Below are positions 1-12,824 of a stretch of DNA of 64,000 bases, piece by piece. Source of the stretch: Emiliania huxleyi CCMP1516 (Eukaryota > Haptophyta > Isochrysidales > Noelaerhabdaceae); assembly GCF_000372725.1 (NCBI RefSeq), contig NW_005200461.1, positions 29,253 through 93,252 on the forward strand, written 5' to 3'. The position numbers were made by a program, and so were the translations under genes. Under the pieces are notes generated by a model. It saw only the letters and a program-made list of their open reading frames with translations. It ran no database searches and was not told where the DNA came from. Within the stretch, counting starts at the first letter, position 1, and each line of letters begins with the position of its first letter.

Positions 1-1355
1 CATCCCGAAAGGAGGCATCTCGGAACAACCATCAGTCGGTTGCTCGCATTCGGCTACTTTTGCTTCTTCGAGGCAGGTCACCAGCTCGCGCCCATATCAG
101 GCCAGTGCTGGAGCGACACGCTAGGGCTAGCCTCCCCGCCGTGGGCGAATGTGCTGTGCGCGAAGGAGGGCACGCCGGCACTGCGCGTTTTGTGGCAGGT
201 TGCGAGCGCTGGCTCGCGTGCTGGCAAGATGTGAGAGGCCTCTGTTCCCGGGCACTCTCTCGTTCTTTCACCCCCAAGACGAAGGCTGCAGTCGCCGGAG
301 CTTGGGGCGGCAGAGGCGGCGCTTCTCGCAAAGCTGCTGGCGGTGGCGGCGCGCTTCGAGACGCCGCTCGGGCCGCGGCCGCGGGCGGCGCGTTCGACCG
401 TTTCGGACGCATGCGGACGTCGAGATCGTAGGATATCGATCGATTTCGACTTCATGCATGCGTGTTACATGCACACCTATGCTCTCATGCGGCTCCGCGC
501 GAACTTCAACCGGTTGAAAAGCATGCTTTTAAAGGTATGCAATCCGGCGCATGCATCACGCATGCATGACGTCGGGATCGATCGCTATCCTGCGATCTCG
601 ACGTCGCCATAGGTCCGAACCCGCCGTCCGCGCCGCCGGAGACCGCGGCCCGAGCGGCCCGAGCGCCGACTCGCATGCCGTGCCTGCGAGAGCGGCGCCG
701 CTGCGCGCGGCTCCCGCCGAGACCCGATGCCGAGCGGTACGTCCATACGGCCCGCGACCTCATGTTCCCCATAGGAGACATAGCGGTCGGCATCGGTAGC
801 CACTCGTTAGCCGGTGAGAGCCCAAAACGTCGATTTTCGCCCCGAGAGGCGCCTTCGGCCACGGCAGCGCGATGACCACCGGAGGTCGAATTCGCGGCGG
901 CCCGGCACCTGCTTCTGCGTTGTGCTGGTTCCCGTTTGCGTCCTAACGCTATCTTGAATTAGAATCCGATGCCGAGCGGCACGCCCGCGACCTTCCCGCA
1001 CACCATGCGAGGTCGACCAGCTAGAGCGGTGTTCACTCAGCAAAGTCCCGCTCTGAAGAGGAGGGGCGGAGGAGAGCGCGACTGAGGGAGGCGAAAGCAG
1101 CCTCTCCGCGGAAATTGACCGCTCCCGCTATGTTGAGCGGTGTTGCACTGACTTGACTCCGCTCGAACGTGTTCGGTCGGTGTTTTTCTGAGCAAGAGTC
1201 CGCTCTGAAGGTTGCAGAGCGGAGTCTTGTTAGGCAAACGCTGCTCTGTGTTGTGCAGAGTGGGGTTTGAGCTTGACGAACGCTGCTATAGTACCTGCGA
1301 GCGGGGTTACTGAGATATAACGCCTCTCTGAGAGCCGAGAGCGGCGCTGCGCGTT
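1..1355. other. Non-coding region with palindromes and a long inverted repeat
   Basis: No convincing gene is seen. The stretch is rich in short palindromes (GCATGC, CGATCG). A long imperfect inverted repeat has arms of about 90 bp at roughly 370-462 and 558-650. Its centre holds the perfect palindrome AAAAGCATGCTTTT near 516-529. From about 1020 to 1310, short direct and inverted versions of an AGAGCGG/CCGCTCT motif recur. Confidence 0.5.
370..650. repeat. Long imperfect inverted repeat
   Basis: The core arm at 417-462 matches the reverse complement of 558-603 with about six mismatches in 46 positions. Weaker similarity extends outward to about 370 and 650. The spacer holds the AAAAGCATGCTTTT palindrome. 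It could be a fold-back element or a structured transcript. No terminal target duplication was found. Confidence 0.6.
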
Positions 1356-1936
1356 TTACTTTTGGCCCTCAGCCGCCTGTGAGAGTCGCCGCCATGACAT
1401 GCTCTTAGAAAACGGTGTTCGAATCCGCTGCCGCGGCTGCGGCGCATCACTACACGGGCCATCGTGCCGGCCATTCCTGTCGGCCACCTTCGTGCAGCGC
1501 GAGTTGGAGCACGCAAACACCCAGGTGGATGTGGGCTTCGCCTTGGGCCTTGGGTCGTGCTCCGGCCGTGGCCGCTTGCGAGGCCTCGCTGGCGGCGCGG
1601 CCGGCGCCGCCGCCGCAGGCGCGGTCCGCGGTGCGGCAGCCGGTGCAGCTGCTTGCCGCACCCGCGCTGTTAGTTGCGCCGCACCGGGCCTCGGACCCAC
1701 GGTCCTCTGGACCGGCGCGCGCTGGCCTGTCGCGTCTGCCTCGACCAGCTCTCTGACCATGGCAGGCGCAATGTTTAGCGCGGCCTCCAGCCCGAATCGT
1801 TCGTACCTTTCGTGCGCCGAGCTCTCCCAGCCCCCGTGCGCCACGGTTAGCTCGACGCCCACTGCTCTCTTTGAGTTGTTGTAGCCGGGCGGCTCCGCCT
1901 CCTCCCTGTACGCCGCGCTCGACGACCTGATCAAGC

Positions 1937-1971
<35 letters not shown>

Positions 1972-2140
1972 GGCCACGAGGGCGTGTTTCTTGCCCAACG
2001 CAGGCCCCAGCCCCGCGCCGGCTCAGCAGGAGGACGCGGCCGCGAAGATCCTTAAGTTCAAGGCACAAGCCACAAGGGCGCCATCTCGCAGGCCGAGTTT
2101 GACCAGAAGAAGCAGGAGTGGCTCGACAAGATGTAGATAT
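1356..2140. pseudogene. Possible gene remnants, including a SHOCT-like C-terminus
   Basis: On the plus strand, about 2017-2138 reads as EDAAAKILKFKA and then, after a one-base frame change, GAISQAEFDQKKQEWLDKM followed by TAG. The pattern G-x-I-S-x-x-E-F-x-x-K-K is typical of the short C-terminal (SHOCT) motif. On the opposite strand 1356-1934 is an open frame of 192 codons with a Pro/Ala-rich middle and no recognised domain. The plus-strand remnant is more protein-like but has no clear upstream gene, so it may be a decayed or unresolved multi-exon gene. Confidence 0.25.
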
Positions 2141-2149
2141 GCTGCGAGG

Positions 2150-3032
2150 ATCGGCTGTAGTGATTGGTTCGTTCAGCTTCAGGGCCTGAATCAGGGGAGA
2201 GGCGCGCGGGATCCTGCACAAGGGGCGGCTTCAAGGGCACGCAGCGAGGGTGTCCAAAAATCACAAAGGGGAAGAGCGAACACGCACATGGCGCTCGGCA
2301 GTGCACATACACGCATCACGCTCTCCACCAGTCCACAGTGCGGAGAGCCGTGGTCTGCCGACGCCCGACGGTGCCGACGCGACGACGCGACGCTCGAGTG
2401 AGCACAGTGCGAGCTGCCCGAACACCACGCGTGCGTATCGTGCCCCAGTCTCCACTCTCGGAGCCGCGCGCATTCGATCATGGAGAGGAACGCCCCTCGC
2501 TGGGCGTCACACTATCATGTGAGAGAAGTTGACGGACTCCCGCCACGCTTGCGCGGAGACTTGCTGCACCCCTTGCTCGATGATGCACTTTGCGATTGAG
2601 GGAAGCCACTGGGGGCAATGGCTGGGCCTGCAATTAATACCCCTCGGCGACGTAGCGCGTGTGTCCCGCGGCGGCGATCTCCATGAACGCTTGATTGAAG
2701 CCGCCGACGCTGCCGATCGCTACGTCCCGCACATCTGCTTGAAGATGGCGCGCGCTGCACTCCTGTCTACGGCTCTCACCTTGTCAACCTCCTTCCTACC
2801 CCCCCCCCCCCCACCTTCGTTTCGCCGTGCCTTGAAAAAAGAAGCCCGACCTTGATTGTGTCGCGCCCGGTTTTCCTGGAGGTTTCTGCGTTTGAAGAAA
2901 TCGCGCCCGCGTTTGATATGACGACCAGGGGGGAACAACTCCTGGGCTCCTGGGGGGGTGCATCGCCTTGTCCGTGCTGCCCACCGCTCGCGCTCGCGGA
3001 CCGCCGTGGACGCGAGGCGGCGGCCAGTCGGC
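2150..3032. other. Intergenic region upstream of the large secreted-protein gene
   Basis: No gene was recognised. A poly-C run at about 2801-2812 and T-rich/A-rich patches around 2836-2900 precede the gene starting at 3033. The open frames here are GC-driven and have no domain signal. Confidence 0.4.
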
Positions 3033-6000
3033 ATGAGGGCCTGGTGGCTCCTCGCCTTCGCCCGCTTCGCCGGTGCCGCGCCTGACCTCCTCTTCCACGC
3101 GCCGGACGGCCGCGTCCCGACCTTCGCGCCGCGGCCGCCGGTGCCCAACCCAGTCGACGATCCGGACTGGCTCGTCGCCGCGTCGGGCTTCTGCTCCGAC
3201 TTTTCCTTTGCGCCTGACGGCAGCATCGACTTCAAGTTCCACCCCGAGGTGTCGGTCGCCTTCACCGACGCCCCGTTCCACCAGGCCGCCTCGCTCGAGG
3301 GCGGCATCGAGATCCGCGGCGAGGAGTACAGCCAGACCGACGTGCTCGCCGCGGGCACATGGACCAACAAGAACATCGCGCTCCTCGAGCCGACATCCTC
3401 CTGCGACGACCCGCCCGCCGGGTCGCAGGACGAGTGGGCCATCAGCGTCTTCAAGGTGAGCGCCAGTGACAAGTGCGGCGAGGAGTGCGTGCACTTCTCC
3501 GGCCTCGTCTCGGGCGCGTCGGACAACTTTGTGGCGCGCAAGGAGGGCCGGTTCCTCTGCCAGCTGTTCGTCGAGTCGCACACCTTCCCCGACCAGGCGC
3601 GGCGCAGCCTTCGGCGGCGTCTGGCGCCAACGCCTCTGATGTCGAGCATGAAGCCGACGGCACGTCAGCCAGCCTTCGCTCCCGTCCCTGACTTCGAACC
3701 GGTCATCGACCTCACGGCGTCGTGGCTGGGCGCCGCGGCCGGCATCTGCTCCGACCTCTCCGTTACGCCCAAGTTGCAGAACGTCAGCGCCGAATCCGAC
3801 GCCGACCAGTCGGGCACCTTTGTCGCGGACATCAAGTTCCAGTTCCATCCGGAGACCTCGGTCGCCTACACCAAGTCGCCAGATCGCGGCGCCGTCGAGA
3901 TTGGAGACGACGGCGTTGTGCTTGGCGACAAGACGTACACCGCCGTTGACGTGCTCTCTGCCGCCGTGTGGGACCTCAAGAATATCGCACTCCTCGAGCC
4001 GACCTCCTCCTGCGACGACCCGCCCGCCGGGTCGCAGGACGAGTGGGCCATCAGCGTCTTCAAGGTGAGCGCCAGTGACAAGTGTGGCGCCGAGTGCGTC
4101 CTGTACTCGGGCCGCGTCTCCGCCTCCTCGTCGAGCCTGGACGTCTCGGTGCAGAAGAATGGGCGCTTCCCGTGCCAGCTCTACGTTGACACCAGCGGCG
4201 ACGACAACAAGTGGGCCGCGTCGCCACTTCCGCCCCCGCCGCCACCTCCGCTCCTCAACTTCAAAGCCGGCGACGTCGACCCGAATCGAGACCCGGACTA
4301 TGACCCCGGTCTCCTTGTGTGGAACAAGCTCGCCGGCCAGGAATTGACGTGCAAGGAACAATCCTGCCCGGATGGGACCGTGATGTCTTTCGAAGTCTAC
4401 CCGGAGAAGAAGCTCCCCACCGCTCGCGGCTCGTACTGGGACTACTTCTCAATCCTCACGTACCCCGACAATGGTCCGACAAAGGAATGCCCGACCACCG
4501 GCTTCAGAGACGTGCACGATGCGGCCGAGTGCGAGAGCCTCGCTCGCTCGACTGGTGAATTCTCTCTCGCCCCCCAAGCTATTCCCAGCACGCGCGTCAT
4601 GACCTGTCATTATGTATAGGCCTTGAGTGGGTCGGAGAGCTGAAAAACGACCCCAACTGGATTGACGGCTGCTTCGAGTGGTACGACGGGACCGATTGGA
4701 AGGCTCAGTGGTCGAGCAAGAAGGTGTATTGGAACGAGCGCCCGGGAGCAACAACCGGCAACATTGGCGGCCACAAGATATGCGTGACTGCGTCCAATAT
4801 GCTGCCCAGCAGCACGGGCTGCTATCAGATGACGACCAAGGAGAGCTGCTGCGGCTTCGTCGACGGGCGAACAGAATACAAAGGCCAGCCGTGCATGTGG
4901 AATGGCGACTATTGGGCCGACAATCCGAGTGGCGACAAATGGCGGTGCGACATCAAGTCCGTAGTCGACGAAACGAAGGACCAGTGCGGTCTGCAAGACG
5001 GCTCCGGAGTAGGCGACGGCTGCTACGACGCCTATTGGTGGGACACATTCAATAGTGCAGGCTGGAGCGAGTGCGCAGACGGCTATGCAATCGTTGGCTT
5101 GTACTTCAGCGACTGCTACGAGCTTTACTGTCTCGAAAAGGCACGCTGCTGCCCTGTCGCAATCTTTGAACCGGGCAAGGGAACTTGCACTGAAGAAACA
5201 GATACTACTAATGTTCGGGATGAATTCAACGACGACGACGACTATTACTTCAAATGCACGAAATTGGGCGACTACTCATACATCAAGGGGTTGTATCGCT
5301 CGGATGGAGACGACCTGTGAGCGCTTCTCCGAGGAGCGACGAAAAGCAAGGCCCGCAGGTCTAAGAGCCCTCTCCCCTTGCCACAGGCACAACCTCGAGT
5401 CATTCAAGTGCTGCCGCTTCGACGTCGACAACACGAACAGCGTCTACCAGTACGAAGTGACGAAGAACTGCGTGGATGTTGACACCCAGTATCCGGACGG
5501 TCTGGGGTCTGTTGCTGGGTGGACGTGGTGCCCCAAGAACATGGTGCTGGCGGGGATGTTCAAGGACGGTGCTGATACTGACGATTGGTCCGCGATCGAC
5601 AAGATATGGTGCTGCGAGATCACAGGGAAGAAGCGAGCGCTGCGCTACGGCTCGCTGCCGGCAGGGGTCGTGGCGGACAAAAAGGATGTCGCCGGCTGCT
5701 CGAAAGCGTGCTCAGGGTACGGCTACCAATTCATGGCGCTCTCAGACACAGGCGCGTGCACGTGCGACAACGAATGGCCAAGCGTGACGAAGTACGGCTC
5801 CGTGAGCAAGACGCTCACCTACCCTGACGTGGCATGCCCGGATGGGTACAAGGAGGTGCTCGATCCGATCGAGTGCGCTGGCCTGGCCCAACAGAACGGC
5901 AATCTCGAGTGGTACGGGGAGCTGAATGACGACTCCAACTGGATCCACGGCTGCTTCAATTGGTGAAATGCGCGCAACACGTCAGCTGACACAGCGACAT

Positions 6001-9000
6001 CCTTTTTACACGTTGTAATGATGGTAGGTATGCTGAGAAGGACAAGCCCGATGTGTTCGCGTCTAGGGTCTATTGGAACCAGCGCCCGGGCGCGGAGACG
6101 GGCACATTCGGTGGCCACAAGCTCTGCGTCACCGCATCGTCGACGTGTGAGAACCAACCCGCAGGGTGCAACACAGTGTATGACCTCAAAACGCCGACGC
6201 CCGAGACGGACGACTTTGGAAACTGGGTCTGCCTGGCGCCCCCAGATGGCTACTACTGCGTCGACGGCAACTGTGGCCTGCCCTTCACCTGTGACGGGAC
6301 CGATGGAGCTGCCTGGGAAGCGATGGTGAAGTGCCCATCCAATGCCTTCACCTGCCTCGCCAAGGACGCATGGAGTGCCATTGGTGTGCTCAAGCACGGG
6401 TCCGAGTGCTGGTTCCCAAGGCTCTCCCCGATCGGGCTGATGCTGACGGTCAGCCCCATCGGTACCGATCGCACTGGGTTCTACCAGGGGCACACCGACG
6501 GATATTGCTCTCAGCGCGGCTCGTGTCCTGGCGAAACCTGCCAGCGGCCTTCGAGCTGTGGGTCAGGTGCGTGCCACCTGTCTCAGATCGAGTGCCGGGA
6601 CGCGTGCACTGAAATGGGGCCCGATTGCCAAGCGTACGACTGGTCTCCTTACCACAACGACTGTTTTCTGATCACGACGCAGTGCACCTCGATCCACGCG
6701 CACACCGAGTGGTATTCCTACTGGGTCGTGACGGACGTCCCGCCCATGGACGTTGCGGCCCAGGCAGAGCTGAAGCGGCAGTGCGGACAGCCGCCCTTCC
6801 TGTTTGCCTACGATGCCGGCGACAAACCCGCAAACACGTACGACAGCCCCGGGCTGGGTCCGCCGTCGCGCTTCGGCTGCGACGTATGGACCTTCCAGCT
6901 CGAGATGGAGCCCGACCTCGGCTCCGCCCTGGAGGCCGAGGGAGTCACCTACGTCGCGGAGACCGCCTCCTTCTCGTTTGGCGGCGACTCGTCCTTTGTG
7001 CGCTTCCCACGCAACGGCATCGGTGATGGTGCATTCAGCATCCTCTTTGAGTTCAAGACGGATGACTCTGGCTGCGGTTCCGCCGACAAGTGGTATCACG
7101 GCTGCGGTTTGGTCGACGCCGAGGTTGCGGGCGTCGTCTCAGACTTCGGCGTGAGCATCGGGGATGGCCGCGTGATGTTTGGCGTTGGCGGCGGGAGTCC
7201 GAGCGTGGATGACCCGACCGTCGTCAGCGACGACTCGTACGCCGACGGCAAATGGCACAGCGTCGTCGCCGCGCGCAAGCTGGGCGCCTCAGCCACAGCC
7301 CGCTGTGCGGGCGAGAATGGAGAATGCACTGGGTGTCTCCTGGGGGTTGTGTATGGGTCTGGCGACACATGGGCCGGGCCAAAGTACAGCGATCCAGTCT
7401 CCTGCAGCAACTCGGAGTTTGGGGATCCTTTGCCCGGGACGGTAAAAGAGTGCCGCTGCGTAGATGCCTCGGAGATTGCCCTGTATGTGGATGGCGTCTA
7501 CGTTGGGACCAAGGCCGTGGGAACCGCCGCGCTGACCGCGCCCCTCTACATCGACATTGGCCGCCTCCAGACTGGGACCAACTACTTTAGCGGCGAGCTC
7601 CGCAACGTCCGCGTCACCGCCGAAGCGATGGATGGTGACGCCGCTCCGGCGAATCGGAAGTGGATCTACGACAAGACGCTTGCCGGTGCTGAGAAGTGGG
7701 ACGAGGTGTGCGGCGACATCTTTTGGAGCACATACGCAGCAACCTACGACTGGCCAGCTCTGCTCGCCGATGGCGCCGTGTCTGGTTGCGTCGGGGGCAT
7801 ATGCAAAAAGGATGGAAAGTGCGAGAGCTGCAAAGTAGCAACCGATGGCTGCACACTTGACCTCAACCTTTACGCTACCGACCTCGTCTACTCGTCTCAG
7901 GCTCCGCGTCGCACATATCTTTGAGGGGTTGGGCGAGGGTGCGCCGCTCGAGCAGGTGGGCGAGGCGAAGAGGCAGCTGGGCTACATGGTCGACGGCCTG
8001 GTCGCCTACACGAACGGCCTGGACGGCTATCTCGCCGACGACACGTACAGCTCAGCTGGCCTTGTCGATACTCAGATCGCGACCATCCAATGGGCGAGCA
8101 ACGCCCTCAACGTGTGGGCGCAGGGGATCTTGCAGAGCAACTCCTCCGGCTATGTTCCGAGCTTCAACCTGGACTTCTATGGAGAGCAGCTGGGCTCGTA
8201 TTTCGAGCAATTCAACTCGCTCATCCAAGAGATGAAGACGAAGGAAACGCTCCTCGAGATCAACGAGCTCATGAACAAAAAGGACGCTATCGATGCGAAA
8301 GCCGAGGAGTCAACCACGATGGTGAGCATGGGCCAGACCATCGACACCATCGAGAGTGCCGCGTCCGGCATGTCCTACGCGCTCAAAGCGATGAAGCGCC
8401 TGAATGCGACAATTGTTCAAGCCGGATTTGACTTTCAGGACGCCCTCGACGAGTACTACGCCGCAAAACGTCGGGAGGCCATCTGGGACCTTGCTTTCGG
8501 AGTCGCGAACCTTTGCACCGGCGGCGTGCGGACCTTTGCAAATATGATGGAATACACAGCAGGGACAGGTGGGGCGGCCGGAAGCTCGGAGTGGAAGAAA
8601 GGCGCCGACTCCGTCTCCGCTGTCGGCTTCTTTACGGAAATGGTCGCGAACAATGCCAAGACCATGGGCTTTGCAGCATCGGCACTCGTATCGGCCAACA
8701 GCGACGACGATGCGAACGACAAGTTTCCCTCGGACGACTCCGTCGAATTGACGTACGACTTGATGGAGGTCCTCGCGGATAACGACGTGCTGCTCCCGAG
8801 CACCGGCTGCGACAGCCCAGCGGACTGCGACATCCCAGACGGCGATGAGATGGACTCGCTCCAAGCGGCTCTCGACAATCTCAACCAGGCATAGAATTTG
8901 CTCTATTCTCCCAGGGTCCCGTCATAGCATCGTCAAACACATCAGCCTACTACCGCCGTAGGAGCTGCCGACGATGGGCTGGGGCTTCTGGACGGAGTAT

Positions 9001-9724
9001 TACGCATCGATGAAGGAGGAGTACAACGAGTACCTGTGCGCCTTGTGTAATTGGCCCAATTAATGTGGCCGTCCGCTCGTATACCCCTCCCGTCCTCCCG
9101 TGCACAGGACGGGGTACAGCACGAGCATCAACGGCGCAGCCCAACACATCATCGATTTGATCGACGCGCAGAAGGACTACGGGAACGACTACGTCAATCA
9201 AGGGATGCGCTACGTTGGAGGCTTGCAGCAGTACCTCATCGATGCTCAGACGATCAACATCTCCCGCACGGCGAACGATGCAATCGCAGCCGCGTTCGAC
9301 GAAGCGGTCCCGGACGGCTACTTCGCTCTTCAGCAGAGCACGCAGGCTGTCGTGGTCACAGGCCTGGGGCTCCAGATGCAGGCAATCGCCCTCCAACTCT
9401 GTCAGAGCTACTCTTACCAAACCACCGGGCTCTTTCAGCGTTGTGTGGCGAGCAGCACCGCTACGAAGAATCCCCTTCAGCAGCTCTGCTACAACTTCTC
9501 GGCTGGGATACTCCCACCGTTGGCTCCGATGGAGCTGGATCCGTGCGGCGACGCGGCAGGCTTCATTAAGGAGGCAAACGCGTATTTGGCACCGTACGAG
9601 ACGATCAACAACCTTTCGCAGGCTGTCAACTGCTACGTCGATCGAGTGCTTTGGGGAGGAGAAGACTCCTTCATCCAGAAGGCTGTTAGCTACCCATTTG
9701 TCGCACTCAAGGCAAGCCCAGCTG

Positions 9725-9798
<74 letters not shown>

Positions 9799-10920
9799 AT
9801 GACACACACAACCACCCGTAAAATGGTACCTTAGGTCGAGGTCTTCAACGCGTCCTGCACACCGCTCGATCCGCCATCGTTCGTCACCAACATGACGAGC
9901 TGCGTTACATCGGATTGCCCCTGCCTTGACTCTGAGTGCGACCCGCTTGACATCGATGCTGTGCTCAAATGCTTCCCTGCCTCGGGCGCAGAATGCCAGG
10001 CCTTCAACGCCACTGTCGATGGGGGGTTCGCCGAGGACGAGACGTGCTGCGTGAGCCGATACGAGACCTTGACCTGCACGGAGCCACCGCGGGTCGAGCC
10101 CGTGTACTACGATGGGATGCTAGTATCGGACGGATACACCCTGCCCTACATTACAGAGGCGCAGCTCAAGAGTTTCTCGGACCCTGACAGCCCGAGCTTT
10201 GGCAAGCTCGTGATCGACTTTCCTGTGGCCTACATGCGTCAAAAACCGGAGCTGTCGACGGACAAAGACGATGTGTTCGTGCGTGGCATAGCCGCGTACC
10301 TCGAGGGTGCGACCATTGTGCAGAAGGGCAAAACAATCAATGTGAGGCTGACGGCGAAAGGTGAAATGACGAATCAGGTGAGGACGCCTGAGCCTCACGA
10401 GTGTTACGCGGCCTCGTGCCTTTTCGATGACTACTCGTTTACTGGGTCACCGTCGGGCGAAAGCTACCCCCCGAGCACAGTCGTGTACGAGGCAAACTAC
10501 TGGAACTCGGAGAGCGAGACGTCGTGCGGCGAAGGGTCTTCACAGACCCCGCAGAGAGTCTTCACGGACAACGGAAATAATGCCGCTGACTCGCCACCAA
10601 TGTTCTACTGCACCACCGACGAATACGAGGAGAGTTACGAGAATGGCGGGACTGCCAGGACCCCAGGACCCTATAACTCGGCTTCGCTCTTCTCCAGCTT
10701 TGAGCTCACCGTGACTAGCTCTGGCGAAAGTAACTGGGGCATCGACCTCAGTGGCGTCACAGCGATTCACATTGGGTTCTGGCTCATGACCACGTCCTCA
10801 CCCCAGAGGACATCTCTTGGCACTGAGGACCAGTGCCAAGAGATGTCCTCGACAGTGTGCTCTAGCGCCTTCACCGGTGACTGCGCGGGCGTCAAAATGC
10901 AGGCAGATTGGTGCGAGTGA
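3033..10920 (+). CDS. Large secreted multidomain protein, eight exons (about 2,448 aa)
   Basis: Exons are 3033-4554, 4620-5316, 5387-5962, 6028-7818, 7901-8888, 8962-9044, 9108-9711 and 9835-10920; all phases agree. The start was chosen because MRAWWLLAFARFAGAA is a good signal peptide. Residues 1-500 hold two copies of a roughly 190-residue module ending in EPTSSCDDPPAGSQDEWAI. Then come Cys/Trp-rich repeats (GCFEWYDG and YWNERPGA recur), a PAN-like Cys patch, and a LamG/concanavalin-like fold around 6860-7620 (FSILFEFKT, YADGKWHSVVA, IALYVDGV). The C-terminal third is first helical (EMKTKETLLEINELMNKK), then Cys-rich. Introns 8889-8961 and 9712-9834 use GC donors; the latter contains a (CA)n tract. 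The family is not recognised; a cell-surface or scale/adhesion role is inference only. Confidence 0.75.
9726..9797. repeat. (CA)n microsatellite inside intron 7
   Basis: An almost pure CA dinucleotide run of about 70 bp lies inside the GC-AG intron 9712-9834 of the secreted-protein gene. Confidence 0.9.
10806..10850. repeat. Perfect 20-bp hairpin in coding sequence
   Basis: Arms 10806-10825 and 10831-10850 are perfect reverse complements around a 5-nt loop (AGGAC). The hairpin lies within the last exon of the secreted-protein gene and encodes an unremarkable stretch (SLGTEDQCQEMSS). Confidence 0.9.
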
Positions 10921-10935
10921 AGCACCACGGCGGTC

Positions 10936-11130
10936 GCACTTGCCGAGGCCTTCTCCGCCTTCGAGGAGACAGTATGTAACATTGCCGAGGCCTTCTCCGC
11001 CTTCGAGGAGACAGTGTAACCTTGCCGAGGCCTTCTCCGCCTTCGAGGAGACAGTGTAACCTTGCCGAGGCCTTCTCCGCCTTCGAGGAGACAGTGTAAC
11101 CTTGCCGAGGCCTTCTCCGCCTTCGAGGAT
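10936..11130. repeat. 40-bp minisatellite, about five copies
   Basis: The unit contains GCCGAGGCCTTCTCCGCCTT, then CGAGGAGACAGTGTAAC. Copies start near 10942, 10982, 11022, 11062 and 11102. The first carries a 4-nt insertion; the last is truncated. The array begins directly after the stop codon at 10920. Confidence 0.9.
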
Positions 11131-12152
11131 AGATGACTAGCAACACGAAGGACGCGGAGCGTTTTGCGCTTCACACTGGTTGCACGTCCAGTGCACCGAC
11201 GCCTCTCGCGATGTCCTTGCTTCCTCCAGCACAAACTCAGGAGGGAGCGTTCGCGCTTCACACTCGTAGTGGCGCTGTGGAACCTGGAGCGGTCGCGCTC
11301 GCGACCCCGTCTAGACACTAGAGGTAAACCGACGCCCCTGAGTGTTTGATATGGCTTTGGAAAAGTGTTGCTTTGTTTTAAAGGGAGCGGGAGCAGGCGC
11401 ACATCGCTTCCAGGGGGGGGGGGGGTGCGTGCTTCTCTGCCCACCCCATGCTAACAATAGGGTAGTGGCCTTTGTTAGAGGGCATCGATGAGCCCCTCTT
11501 TCCAGGGGGGGGCGGCCGGGCTGCAAGACTAGAGACCGAGAGCGAGATGGATACGGGGTGTGGAGGGTGAGTTGACCAGGGGTTGTGCGCCGGGCCCTCC
11601 TGCTCGGCTCCAGCGAGTAGACAAGTGTTGTCATCAACAGAGGAGAAGGATCTGACCTCAGGGCTGATGTGACCAAGCGCTGGTAGCGTGGTTTTACCTC
11701 ACACCCATGGTCTCACAGTGTGCCGGCAGTCGCTGAGCAGTGTCGCTCACACAAGCCGCAGCACAAGTGACTGAGGGCCAGTGAGGGCCGAGCCCATCGC
11801 TGTCACAGCTGTGGCAGCCGCACAGTGGGCTGTGGGCCATCTGTGCAGAGTGCAGAGCGTGTGAGCAGCAGAGGAGCTGCTCTCCAGGCTTCAGGCGCAA
11901 AGAGCTTCATGCCACCGAACGTCAATAAGGACGGATGCTCCCACCGAGTTCCGACACGCTGACACTCACTTCACACTTGCAAGTGTTGGCTCCACCAGCA
12001 GCAGCCAAGTGATGAAGGAGGCTGGAGATATTGGTCACGCTGAGCTGATGTGTGCACTAGACCAATATGAACATCTTGGCGTGCTGTGGGCGAATACGGT
12101 GCCGATGGTGGGATGAACTCTCTCAGCAGTCGCGAGTCGACTCTCGACGCAT

Positions 12153-12509
12153 TGGGAGGGCGGCCGCGGCGTTGTAGGGGCGGCGGCGAGCTCCCGGTTG
12201 CAAATACTCGCCTCACAGTCCAAGATGGCGGCTCGCGCCCCCGGCCGTGCTCGCTGGCGTGCCTCTCTAGTCCCGTCTGCCACCCAGATACCGAGGGCGG
12301 CGCGCACTCTTCGACTTGGGCTATTATCCGGCCTCGGGAGGGCGGCGGCGGCGGTGTAGAGGCGGCGGCGAGCTCCCGGTTGCAAATACTCGCCTCACAG
12401 TCCAAGATGGCGGCTCGCGCCCCCAGCCGTGCACCAGCATGCCTCTCTAGTCCCGTCTGCCACCCAGATACCGAGGGCGGCGCGCACTCTTCGACTTGGG
12501 CTATTACGG
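12153..12509. repeat. Two-copy tandem duplication, about 182-bp period
   Basis: The segment carrying GCGAGCTCCCGGTTGCAAAT is repeated nearly exactly about 182 bp downstream. Differences are limited to a few substitutions and a small indel. No protein was recognised. Confidence 0.85.
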
Positions 12510-12824
12510 TTCTTTCAACTTTCAACAGCTCCGCCCGAAGGAGCGCCGCCTCAACACGGGGTCTCGGCTCTATCGAGCCATGCTAGCTCCAGCCGCAGCC
12601 CCACCCGGCCGCCCGAGGTCAGGGTGTTCCTGCAGGCAGAGAAGACTAATCCTGGGGGAAGCAACCCCGTCTGCGCCGCCGACAGGCCAGCAAGTAAGTA
12701 CACCCCCCGAGTAAAGCCGTAGCTGGCACCACGCGTCTCGGGCAAAACAAATCTCTGTCGGGTTGATGGGGGAATAAACGAGTTCGTACAATGGCACACA
12801 TGCAGGGAGGCCCTGGCTTCCCCA

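Larger units (their letters stand above)
10921..12824. other. Repeat-rich intergenic region
   Basis: It contains a 40-bp minisatellite (10936-11130), poly-G runs near 11417 and 11504, and a two-copy tandem duplication at about 12153-12509. No protein-coding signal was recognised. Confidence 0.5.

Noticed and set aside
3450-3480. AAG/GTGAGC donor-like word at about 3455 and again at about 4063
   Set aside because: Both sit inside duplicated coding modules that read through in frame with conserved sequence on either side; no acceptor is needed.
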